IMG/VR virus record: IMGVR_UViG_3300033571_015810
Coordinates: 1 to 21,002 of that record
Reading direction: 5' to 3' (one strand)
Length of the DNA stretch: 21,002 nucleotides
Source: a virus
Under the pieces are notes generated by a model. It was not told the origin of the DNA and ran no database searches. It saw only the letters and a list, made by a program, of their open reading frames with translations. Position 1 is the first letter of the stretch; every line of letters starts with the position of its first letter. Made by a program: the position numbers and the translations under genes. Of the stretch, positions 1 to 7,438 are shown one piece after another.

Positions 1-1230
1 ATATCTCCATCGTAAATACTCTTCTTGTGAAGTTAGTTCGGCGTCGCTCAATACTTCGTTGAACAATGCCAAGGAATTAATGCTGCCTTGAAAAGCATTG
101 GAGCGGCTAACTGAATCGCTCACGCCAATTACAAAATTACCTGCGCTGGAATAAATATATGAAGGGGGAGCAATAAAAGATTTTCTTGCGCCATCAAGTC
201 TAAATTCAAGACCATAAGCAGTGCTAGCCCTTACGCTCATAACAAGAGTGCCATTGACTGGCATTACAGTGGGAAAATTGGAAATGATACTGCTTGTAAA
301 CAATCCCCATGCGCCATTGCCACTGCCGCTTCGCCAAGAGCTGGAAATATTAGCTAATGAGCTAACGATGGAATAGACAGCGTCACCAGCCGTTATCGCG
401 TTGCTTAAACTTAGGGCAACAATGAGAGTGGCCCCTGTTGGCAAAGTCGCTCCAATCGTTCCAATGTTCAGAAAATCATCACTCCCGTCAAATCGAACAG
501 CGGGCTTCCCATTGACATCGCTTGTGATCACAGTAGGACGATAAGCGGCTTCAGTTTGCGAAGCATTGGCCCGCTGCAGCACGTCTTCCCATCGTCTCAC
601 CCCCACTCCGTCTAAAGTAATTTGACTGAATTCCGAATCAAGCCATAAAACATTGGAATCTAGCGCTGTTGGAGGAGCTAAATACAATGGCGAAAAACGA
701 AGCGTGCCGCCACTATCTGTAAGTCTTAGATGAGTGCGATATTTAACAAAATAATCCGACCATTGTTTTGTATTTCCTGCGAAATTAAAGCCGCTAATGG
801 TTAAACTAGGAATAGAAGCGGGACCAATTAAATATTGAGCACCAGCGTTATATCCTGATGTTGTCGTGGGAGACAAGAAACTATTAGTGGATGCCGAGAG
901 TATGTCAAATGCAGCATTGTAATAAGCGCGATCATTATTAACAGTGGTGCCAGAAAGAGTGCCGATACCAGAATCCCCATTTTTGCTGATCTTGCCAAGC
1001 ATCGCCACTAGTCCAGAGGCTGCTCCTACCGTAAGTCCACTAATCTGAGGCTCCAAAAAACTATTTAAATCTTTGCAGTTAAAATAATCCCCTTCGGTTA
1101 CACCAGCAGCGCTAGTGCCTACCAATAAGGCCAGGTCACGCCTATCAATGTCTAAATTGTCCCAACAATCATCCCTATCTTCAACTTCTGCTAAATTCCT
1201 AGAAGCGCGAAAACCAAACTGTTGCGTCAT
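1..1230 (-). CDS. Probable tail fibre / receptor-binding protein with C-terminal LamG-like domain (partial)
   Basis: I translated this frame by hand from an ATG at 1230; it stays open for all 410 codons to the window edge, so the C-terminus is missing. The N-terminus carries a short module (ASRNLAEV...CWDNL, residues 9-26) like the start of the upstream 185-aa protein, probably an attachment segment. Residues about 190-410 look like a concanavalin/LamG jelly roll: NGKPAVRFDGSDDFLNIG is the usual strand pattern of such domains, and the visible end (FNEVLSDAELTSQEEYLRW) matches their typical last strand and helix. Such domains bind glycans, so a host-surface recognition role is inferred. The start overlaps the upstream stop as ATGA, indicating translational coupling. 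It could instead be a baseplate-associated structural protein. The domain call is by eye, not by search. Confidence 0.7.
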   Translation of the reverse strand, partial: MTQQFGFRASRNLAEVEDRDDCWDNLDIDRRDLALLVGTSAAGVTEGDYFNCKDLNSFLEPQISGLTVGAASGLVAMLGKISKNGDSGIGTLSGTTVNNDRAYYNAAFDILSASTNSFLSPTTTSGYNAGAQYLIGPASIPSLTISGFNFAGNTKQWSDYFVKYRTHLRLTDSGGTLRFSPLYLAPPTALDSNVLWLDSEFSQITLDGVGVRRWEDVLQRANASQTEAAYRPTVITSDVNGKPAVRFDGSDDFLNIGTIGATLPTGATLIVALSLSNAITAGDAVYSIVSSLANISSSWRSGSGNGAWGLFTSSIISNFPTVMPVNGTLVMSVRASTAYGLEFRLDGARKSFIAPPSYIYSSAGNFVIGVSDSVSRSNAFQGSINSLALFNEVLSDAELTSQEEYLRWRY

Positions 1231-1784
1231 GATTGTCCCGCCTTCAAATAGTAAATATAGTTGCCGTCCCTTACGGGAATAGCCACTTCTGGCTCTGCTA
1301 CTGTGCCAATGCTAAGAGCATTTTGAACTGTAAAGCCGCTAGAAACAATTACATTATCTAACAAAATAGAAGTGGACGCAGTATTACCAGAAAAGGGCGC
1401 AGTGGCAAGAGATTGTACCGCCACTCCATTAATTTGTAAATTTTGTACTGCTAAGTTGCCATTAAGCGAATAATCTCCAACAGAAGATGGAGATGCACGC
1501 AACAGCGCATTATTTTGAAGGACAATACCAGATGCCACTTGCTGACTAACTGTATTGAGCCTTATTTGTACATTACTTGTAAGACCACGCAAAAGCAAAA
1601 GGTCCCTTGCGCTAACCCTGCTGATGCCAGTAATTGCAAGAATGTCCGCACCCTTAACGACAACTCCACTAGTCGTTACATTGTTAAAGGTGTAACTAAT
1701 GCTTGCGCCTAAATTATCCCAGGTTGATTCTGCGCTGCTAACATCAGAAAGATTTTGTGCTGCTACAAGTCCAACAAAGGCCAT
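1227..1784 (-). CDS. Small tail-fibre-like protein with NLSDV/WDNLG N-terminal module
   Basis: A 185-aa protein of unknown precise function. Residues 9-26 read AAQNLSDV...TWDNLG, a pattern widespread near the N-terminus or in repeats of phage tail fibres and adhesins. The rest is rich in V, S, T, N, L and G with alternating hydrophobic residues, as in beta-helical or beta-sandwich fibre proteins. It has no signal peptide, no clear membrane segment and no catalytic motif. It sits in the adhesion module: its ATG shares one base with the stop of the 793-aa gene (TAATG) and its own stop overlaps the next start (ATGA). The most likely role is a fibre shaft or adaptor; a fibre chaperone is possible but nothing specific supports it. 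Confidence 0.65.
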   Translation of the reverse strand: MAFVGLVAAQNLSDVSSAESTWDNLGASISYTFNNVTTSGVVVKGADILAITGISRVSARDLLLLRGLTSNVQIRLNTVSQQVASGIVLQNNALLRASPSSVGDYSLNGNLAVQNLQINGVAVQSLATAPFSGNTASTSILLDNVIVSSGFTVQNALSIGTVAEPEVAIPVRDGNYIYYLKAGQS

Positions 1785-4165
1785 TACTGTTCCTCCCAGT
1801 TAAGACTTGCACTGGCCTCTCCTGATGCAGTGCGAGCAGTGGCAACAACAAAAAGTGCGCCTGTGCTTTCAATGCTTCCAGGGCTGCCTGTTATAAACAT
1901 TTTATCGGGGCCAAACAATGAACTGAGGTCAAACGAACGACTTTCACCACTTCCTATAAAGTAAGTTGCAACGCGCTGACCTCCTCTCAGCACACGCAAT
2001 CCCTGCTTGTCTACTAATACTGCGCTCAATGGATCGGCAAGACTATCAACAAATTTATTCGCCACATAATCAGTGCCGCCTGCAGCCGTCGCATTTTCAG
2101 TAAAGCCACTGCTTAATGGCCAAGACGTTTGGGCCTGCGTAGAGCCGCTGCCAGGATAGAGTCGCACTGCTAATGGCTGCTGCGCCAACACCACGTCTGA
2201 TACCACGGCATCAGCATGAGCTTCTAACACCAAGCGAATAGGCCATGGCGAATTGCCCGAAATGGTAATTGAACGTCCTGCGGCGCTAATAGTAGTGGTG
2301 CCACTTGTTGGAAAAGTGATGGCAAAATCTGTGGCTTGATTGCAGCCAACCGAACTTGGAAATCTAGCTTCTCCCACCACCTGACCAATACGGTTAAATT
2401 GAAGCGCCGGATAATCAGAAGCCACCCATAACACAGGGTCTGACGATGGGTCGTAGGTAAGTCCTGATGCATTAGGCAGCAAGCCAATGCGTGCGTAGCC
2501 ACTGTCAAACCGTCTAAAAATTGTGCCTTGCGTTACGCCACTATCAACAAATCCACTGCTAACGACATAGTTATTCATCCGACCAAGAGTAATGCTTGTA
2601 ATCCCTCCGGGAAGCCCTCTATCGGTCGTAATGCGAGTGAGATCATCAGACAGCGAAGTTACATGAGTGGCGAGAATACCTGCCCCTACCACTTTCACTC
2701 GTCTGCCGCTTCTGTAGTCAACAGACCCGCCTAGTTCATTCCTAATGTCAGGAAAAAATTGTCCCGATGGCGTGGTAAGTGTATTGGCGTTTGTCCGAAT
2801 TACGGTAATTCCAGAGGCCGCATTTGCCGTTAGCGACGTGCCGTTGCCATAGAAATAACTTTCTCCGCCGCATATGCCATTTTCTTGAAAAACCAAATCA
2901 AAGCGCGTAGCAGTTGTTGCAAACACTGATAAATTAGCTGGAAACACCGATTTCTTATTTGCCACTCCATTAATGGTGCTCTTTACTTGCAAGCCAAGAA
3001 TGCTTTTAGGCGTGCTGTTGATTGGCTTCAAAGCATCAAGGCCTACGGCTCCAGTGGTAACAGTGCCTTTGTCGCCGCCATCAATGTAAACACTGCTGCC
3101 ATATAAATTGATGAAGGCAGGAGAAGTGGCACCTGCAGTGGTACGAGCCTCTACAAAAAGTTTTAAGAATGGATTGCGAAGACTAGGGAAGATGAATTGG
3201 TTTTCTGCAAAGAAATAATGCAACGCCACCCATCGAGCTTCGTCATGGTCAATTGGCACATAAGCTAAGAAACGGGCGCCAACGGCACCATACCAGCTAA
3301 ATTCAATTTTAAACATTGTCACGCGAGACAAGTCTAAGTTCCAGCCAGTATTGCCTTTATTGGGTTGAATAGGATCGCCATTCCAATCGTCACGACCAAT
3401 CTTTGCCGTGCCTAAGTCAGGCGAAGTGCGCACCACATACAAGTCACCGCCTTTATCAAGTTGAAAGAAATAACCATCTCCCACGTTATTTCTACACCCC
3501 CATCGCACTATCTCCCCTTCGTAATCACTGCCAGTTGACATTCTCACACCAAATGTAAAAGCAGTAACTCGTCCTGGTTGATAACGAAAAGCACGCTTAC
3601 TTTCCCAAAACGCAGTCATCGTGCCATCACTGCGACCGCCAGGAAACCGTCCTGTGTTGTCATCCACTAAATAAGTAAAGCTCAATGGTGGCGGAAAAGC
3701 ATAGGCTTGAATGGCGCTTTCTGCTTGAATGTGCCTCCAAAAATAGCCGTAGTCGTCAGCAAATGTCCAGTCAGTGGGATCTTGTGCATAGGCATAGCCA
3801 GCCGAAACTGGTCCAGAGTAAAACTCCTTATCATTAATACCATAAATATTCACTGCATCAAAAAGACCTAAAGCAGTTTCGCTGCGAGGAATTCCAAGCA
3901 AGCTAACTTCTACTTCGCTTTGACTATTATTAACAACATTTACGGGTACATCTGATTCCGTAGAGTTTGTCACCGTAACAGGCGTCAACCCTTCATCTTC
4001 AACAAGAACCAAAGTGCCTTTGGCATCTCCAGTGAGCACTTCTTGATCTAGCGGATCAATTAATGAATCGCCCGTCAGGAAATCAATTAATTCTGCATCA
4101 ATAAGATCACTGCCTGCGGGTTGAGCATCATCAGGCACTTGATAATATTCAGAAAAGCTTGTCAT
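1784..4165 (-). CDS. Large virion structural protein, cyanophage FRYQPGRV family (paralogue 2)
   Basis: A 793-aa protein. Scaffold motifs in order: SLLGIPRSETALGLFD (89-104), FRYQPGRVTAFTFGVR (193-208), MFKIEFSWYGAVGARFLAYV (284-303), YIDGGDKGTVT (360-370), LGLQVK (390-395), and a C-terminal RVATYFIGSG...SASLNWEEQ. All recur in the same order in the neighbouring 581-aa protein, so the two are tandem duplicates. This copy has an acidic N-terminal extension (about residues 1-50) and roughly 280 extra residues between about 420 and 720 that the neighbour lacks. From memory, proteins with this core are annotated as virion structural proteins in marine cyanophages. The likely role is a tail-tip or side-fibre component; the biochemical function is unknown. 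The start lies 6 bases after the upstream TAG. Confidence 0.75.
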   Translation of the reverse strand: MTSFSEYYQVPDDAQPAGSDLIDAELIDFLTGDSLIDPLDQEVLTGDAKGTLVLVEDEGLTPVTVTNSTESDVPVNVVNNSQSEVEVSLLGIPRSETALGLFDAVNIYGINDKEFYSGPVSAGYAYAQDPTDWTFADDYGYFWRHIQAESAIQAYAFPPPLSFTYLVDDNTGRFPGGRSDGTMTAFWESKRAFRYQPGRVTAFTFGVRMSTGSDYEGEIVRWGCRNNVGDGYFFQLDKGGDLYVVRTSPDLGTAKIGRDDWNGDPIQPNKGNTGWNLDLSRVTMFKIEFSWYGAVGARFLAYVPIDHDEARWVALHYFFAENQFIFPSLRNPFLKLFVEARTTAGATSPAFINLYGSSVYIDGGDKGTVTTGAVGLDALKPINSTPKSILGLQVKSTINGVANKKSVFPANLSVFATTATRFDLVFQENGICGGESYFYGNGTSLTANAASGITVIRTNANTLTTPSGQFFPDIRNELGGSVDYRSGRRVKVVGAGILATHVTSLSDDLTRITTDRGLPGGITSITLGRMNNYVVSSGFVDSGVTQGTIFRRFDSGYARIGLLPNASGLTYDPSSDPVLWVASDYPALQFNRIGQVVGEARFPSSVGCNQATDFAITFPTSGTTTISAAGRSITISGNSPWPIRLVLEAHADAVVSDVVLAQQPLAVRLYPGSGSTQAQTSWPLSSGFTENATAAGGTDYVANKFVDSLADPLSAVLVDKQGLRVLRGGQRVATYFIGSGESRSFDLSSLFGPDKMFITGSPGSIESTGALFVVATARTASGEASASLNWEEQ

Positions 4166-4171
4166 AGGTGC

Positions 4172-5917
4172 CTACACTTGCTCTTCCCATGTTAGGGAAG
4201 CGCTCATGTTTACACTTGTTCCAATGCCCTGAGCAAATACATAAAGAGTGTCACCAGTTACTGCTGTCAATGGATAGGAAAGATAGTCTTTGTTATAGCC
4301 AAAATACGGAGCTAAGTCAATATCAATACCGCCATCGCCAACAAAGAATGTTGCTACATTGGTGCCGCCAGTTAACGAAACCACCCCGCTTGTGGTGGTG
4401 AAATTTACTGGACTCAGAGTGCCAGCAGAGGAAAATGATGGGGTGCCAGAAACGGCTGTTGGCCCTTTAATTAATTTAACGACTGCTCTTCCACTGCTCC
4501 CCACCCCTAGACGGGTGGGATACACTTGCATGCGATTACGAATGGAGTTGATATTTTCCTTCACTTGCAAGCCAATAAGCATTGTGCCGCTAGTGGTTAC
4601 AGTGCGATCAGCGGCATTGCTTTCAGAACGAGCAGTGACTGTACCTTTATCGCCACCATCAATGTAATACGATGCGCCATATTTGTACAACGCACATTCG
4701 TTGGCACTTGTAGCCTTCTGTGCAAGGTAGGAGATGGGAAGCGTAGGGTTGGCAAGACTAGGACTCGTGAGCTGGTTAGAGGCCCGTATATGGTGCATCC
4801 GCGCCCATCGGGCCTCCCCTGTAGTAGTAGCATCAGGAACGTAAGCTAAAAAGTGGCCGCCTACGGCACCGTACCAGCTATATTCAATCTTGAACATTGT
4901 TACTTTTGAAAAGTCAATGTCCCAAATGCTTGTATCGGTGACAACATCTCCATTAATATCAATTACCGAACTGCCATTGGTGTAAGAAACTGTTGGATTA
5001 GAAGCAGTGCCCCCAATGGAAAGAGTAAATGAATTGCGTCCTGGAGTTTTATCTGCGTAATATTGAGCCTTGGTTTCGCCATCAAGGCGATCATGGCTGA
5101 AGTATTTGCGCGGCACTCGATATTCGTAGGTGTAGCGATAAGGCGTTTCTACAGAAATAAATGAACCCGAAACGCTTGTTGTACCATCAGAAGAAGCAAT
5201 ACTTCCAATGTTCACCCCTCCTGATCCCCTTACACTGCGATCAAACAAACCAGCGTGAATATAAGTAAGACCAGCGCGAACAATTACCAAATCAGTGCCA
5301 GCATTGCCAATATCTCCATCTGCAACATTAGGAGTGCGAATGCCAGGCTCATTGCTTTCAAAAGCACTGGTGCGCCTTACGCAATAGCAATTAAATTCTT
5401 TGCTTGCAGAATCCGTTTGCCCACCACCTTGCACTTCAACGTAATAACCATCACGCTTATCAAAAGCACCAAATTTTTTGATGTCAGTGGAATCATTAGA
5501 AGTGGTGGTCCTTACGCCAAATGTAGCGGCGCTGACTCGTCCTGGTTGGTAACGAAAGAAACGCCTGCTACTTAAAATTTGATAGTTATTAGTATTCGCT
5601 GTGCCAAGGACTACTTTCGCTGCGCTTTCATTGGGAATGTGTGTGGTGGCACCGCCACCTTCGCTTGCCCATTCATTTGGGTTGATGTCATAAGTGGTAA
5701 CATCAGCAAAAATGCCAAGTGCTACTTCAGCGCGGGGCACTCCAAGCAAACTCAAGCTAACTTCACTAATTTGCTGATTCGCCACTTCCACTGGTACTGG
5801 CGTCTGGTCAGAAGCAATTACCACTGGCAGACTGACTGCCATTGTTTGCTGACCAGGAGGAATTGGCGCTGTACGTCCTACCGTGACAACTGCTACGCCT
5901 TCTTTCAACTCAGCCAT
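4172..5917 (-). CDS. Virion structural protein, cyanophage FRYQPGRV family (paralogue 1)
   Basis: A 581-aa protein. The N-terminal segment VSLPVVIASDQTPVPVEV (28-45) is a common opening of phage structural proteins. It is followed by SLLGVPRAEVALGIF (56-70), FRYQPGRVSAATFGVR (121-136), MFKIEYSWYGAVGGHFLAYV (341-360), YIDGGDKGTVT (418-428), IGLQVK, and an ending with NVATFFVGDGG and SLTWEEQV. The same landmarks occur in the adjacent 793-aa protein. Between FRYQPGRV and WYGAVG this copy has about 130 more residues, including a Tyr/Arg-rich stretch (259-270). The upstream stop TGA runs into a ribosome binding site (TGAGGAAC then TATG), so translation is probably coupled. A role in an adhesion device is inferred from position; no enzymatic motif is visible. 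Confidence 0.75.
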   Translation of the reverse strand: MAELKEGVAVVTVGRTAPIPPGQQTMAVSLPVVIASDQTPVPVEVANQQISEVSLSLLGVPRAEVALGIFADVTTYDINPNEWASEGGGATTHIPNESAAKVVLGTANTNNYQILSSRRFFRYQPGRVSAATFGVRTTTSNDSTDIKKFGAFDKRDGYYVEVQGGGQTDSASKEFNCYCVRRTSAFESNEPGIRTPNVADGDIGNAGTDLVIVRAGLTYIHAGLFDRSVRGSGGVNIGSIASSDGTTSVSGSFISVETPYRYTYEYRVPRKYFSHDRLDGETKAQYYADKTPGRNSFTLSIGGTASNPTVSYTNGSSVIDINGDVVTDTSIWDIDFSKVTMFKIEYSWYGAVGGHFLAYVPDATTTGEARWARMHHIRASNQLTSPSLANPTLPISYLAQKATSANECALYKYGASYYIDGGDKGTVTARSESNAADRTVTTSGTMLIGLQVKENINSIRNRMQVYPTRLGVGSSGRAVVKLIKGPTAVSGTPSFSSAGTLSPVNFTTTSGVVSLTGGTNVATFFVGDGGIDIDLAPYFGYNKDYLSYPLTAVTGDTLYVFAQGIGTSVNMSASLTWEEQV

Positions 5918-5923
5918 AGTTCC

Positions 5924-6634
5924 TCAAGGAAAACAATTGGAGAAAGTGGTGCCAACAAAAATACTACCAGCCGCCACTGTGTCTTGTCTTAGTCTATAAA
6001 CACTTCCTCCAATAGCGGCGTTAGTAACGCCAGAAAGAGAAGCAATGGTAAAAGTATAAGGAGAAGCGTAACTGATGCCAGTTAAATTACTGTAAATACG
6101 AGCACTAGTGCCATTGTAATTTATGCCGCTAGTCGTGGTGCCACTAAATACTGCTCGCTCAGTGGCGCCCAGTCCGTGGTTGGTTTGTGCAATAAAAGTG
6201 CCGCCACTAACACTTACAAGGTCTGCAACATATTCCTGTTTTTCAATGCGAATGTCCCAAGTCAATGGAGAAGCCGACAAAGAATCGTTGGAATTTTCAA
6301 TGGTATAAGCAGTGGGAAAGAAAGCTTGACTGATATTGGCGGGACCAGCATCAGCGGCGGCATCCCAAATTAATGCTGTTTGCGCTGAAGTGAGCCAAAG
6401 TCTCACCTGACCATTACGAAGTGGTTCTTGTTCTTCAATGTTAAAAGAAGTGACTAGATCAGCAGTCGTAGCGCCTGTGCGTTTCCAAATGGCCGCGCAA
6501 ACTTGGACATCTCCTAAGTTAAAAGGCTCACCATCTTCATCTTGTAGCAAAAAGCTAACGCCATCAAAATAATCCCTGCGTAATAGCCGCAAGTCAATTT
6601 GAGGGGCCAAACTTGTAGCAACAAATACGCTCAT
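5924..6634 (-). CDS. Baseplate/adhesin protein with BppU-like N-domain and FCCH-like domain
   Basis: A 236-aa protein. Residues about 15-132 follow the pattern of the Ig-like N-terminal domain of phage upper baseplate proteins: an early RRDYFDGVSFLLQDEDGEPFNL segment followed by alternating strands ending in WDIRIEKQ. Residues about 140-215 (from LVSVSGGTFIAQTNHGL to YRLRQ) resemble the small beta domain often labelled ubiquitin-activating enzyme E1 FCCH-like in phage structural proteins: a 'NHGLG' turn, 'SGTTTSGINYNG', then a strand with 'YTFTIAS'. In phages this domain is a structural module, not an enzyme. The start overlaps the preceding stop as ATGA. The likely role is connecting the tail tip to the large structural proteins encoded downstream. 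Both domain calls rest on pattern recognition only. Confidence 0.65.
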   Translation of the reverse strand: MSVFVATSLAPQIDLRLLRRDYFDGVSFLLQDEDGEPFNLGDVQVCAAIWKRTGATTADLVTSFNIEEQEPLRNGQVRLWLTSAQTALIWDAAADAGPANISQAFFPTAYTIENSNDSLSASPLTWDIRIEKQEYVADLVSVSGGTFIAQTNHGLGATERAVFSGTTTSGINYNGTSARIYSNLTGISYASPYTFTIASLSGVTNAAIGGSVYRLRQDTVAAGSIFVGTTFSNCFP

Positions 6635-7041
6635 GTGAGAATTTCGCGGTAAGAAAGCATGACGGTGTAATTAGTGGTTCCGCTGACTACAGCATTTAAT
6701 TTCTCGCTGGTATTACTTTCAAATAATCCAAGGACGTTGTTTTGTGTCAAATTACCATTGTCACTAATGTGAAAAGGAGGCGTCTTGTCAGTGCTGCCAC
6801 CACTTTGTAGCTTTACAGTGCAGCCAGAGAGGGAAGTAATAGTAAGCGCCATCACTCGCAGTTTGCTGCCACTCACAGCAGTCACTACGTCCACGTTGCC
6901 ACTGGCAGAAACAAATGCGCTTTTCATCGCATTTGTCGTCAAGTCGTTTTGCACCGCATACGGATCACCGTCCGTTCCTGTGCCGGTGGCTTTTACATAG
7001 GCAATATTGCCAGCAGCATCAAGACCGAAAAGATTTGCCAT
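6631..7041 (-). CDS. Small beta-rich virion protein of unknown function
   Basis: A 136-aa protein that I cannot assign to a named family. It opens with FGLDAAGNIAYVKATGTGTDGDPYAVQND (residues 5-33); a GTGTDGDP-type turn followed by short strands is common in small phage structural proteins annotated as hypothetical. The remainder alternates hydrophobic and polar residues (for example SKLRVMALTITSLSG), consistent with a beta-sandwich, and one Cys is seen at about residue 74. It has no membrane segment or catalytic motif. The ATG follows the stop of the FN3 gene by one base (TGACATG), and its stop overlaps the next start. Position within the adhesion module suggests a tail-tip or fibre-associated protein; a capsid decoration role cannot be excluded. 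Confidence 0.6.
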   Translation of the reverse strand: MANLFGLDAAGNIAYVKATGTGTDGDPYAVQNDLTTNAMKSAFVSASGNVDVVTAVSGSKLRVMALTITSLSGCTVKLQSGGSTDKTPPFHISDNGNLTQNNVLGLFESNTSEKLNAVVSGTTNYTVMLSYREILT

Positions 7042-7042
7042 G

Positions 7043-7438
7043 TCAAATTACAAGAAACAAAAGACGTTGATTTGGAACAATGCTTCCGTTCGCCAATCTA
7101 ACATCCTGCGACAGCGTGAAATCAAAGACCAGGGGGCTAGATTGAGTGACCGTACTATAGGAATAAGCAGAACGCCGACCATTAACTCCAATTGTAGCAA
7201 TTCTAATGCGGTAAAGACTTTCGCCTACATACACATCAGAAGGGAATTGAATGTAACTGACATTGGTTTCGCCCACCCTTTTCCACTGCATATCTAACAT
7301 GTCCAAATAGTCCACTTCAAATCCTTTAATCAGTGGATTATTTTGAACAGTGTTCCAGCAAATTGCTGGATTGATAACATTTAAAATGGAATAGGCCGAA
7401 TATTGAGGAAAATCCCAGCTTGCTTCGTAGTTAGCCAT
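7043..7438 (-). CDS. Fibronectin type III-like tail tip protein (detached J-type domain)
   Basis: A 131-aa protein built mostly of one FN3-like domain. Landmarks are a Pro followed by Trp (NPAICW, about residues 23-28), GFEVDYLD strand B/C, KRVGETNVSYIQFP, then YRIRIATIGVNGRRSAYS, the Y-x-(V/I)-x-(A/I)-x-N-x-x-G signature of strands F and G. Lambda J and relatives carry FN3 domains directly after the conserved tip-forming region; here the upstream J-like gene stops and this gene begins in a TAATG overlap. The two products therefore probably act together at the tail tip, with this one extending the central fibre. The last 30 residues (after TQSSPLVFDF) are a beta-rich tail of unknown role. Confidence 0.7.
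   Translation of the reverse strand: MANYEASWDFPQYSAYSILNVINPAICWNTVQNNPLIKGFEVDYLDMLDMQWKRVGETNVSYIQFPSDVYVGESLYRIRIATIGVNGRRSAYSYSTVTQSSPLVFDFTLSQDVRLANGSIVPNQRLLFLVI

Noticed and set aside
1-7438. Diversity-generating retroelement (variable repeat plus reverse transcriptase) in the adhesion module.
   Set aside because: No reverse transcriptase frame and no template/variable repeat pair with adenine-specific changes is visible. The similarity between the two FRYQPGRV genes is ordinary paralogy.
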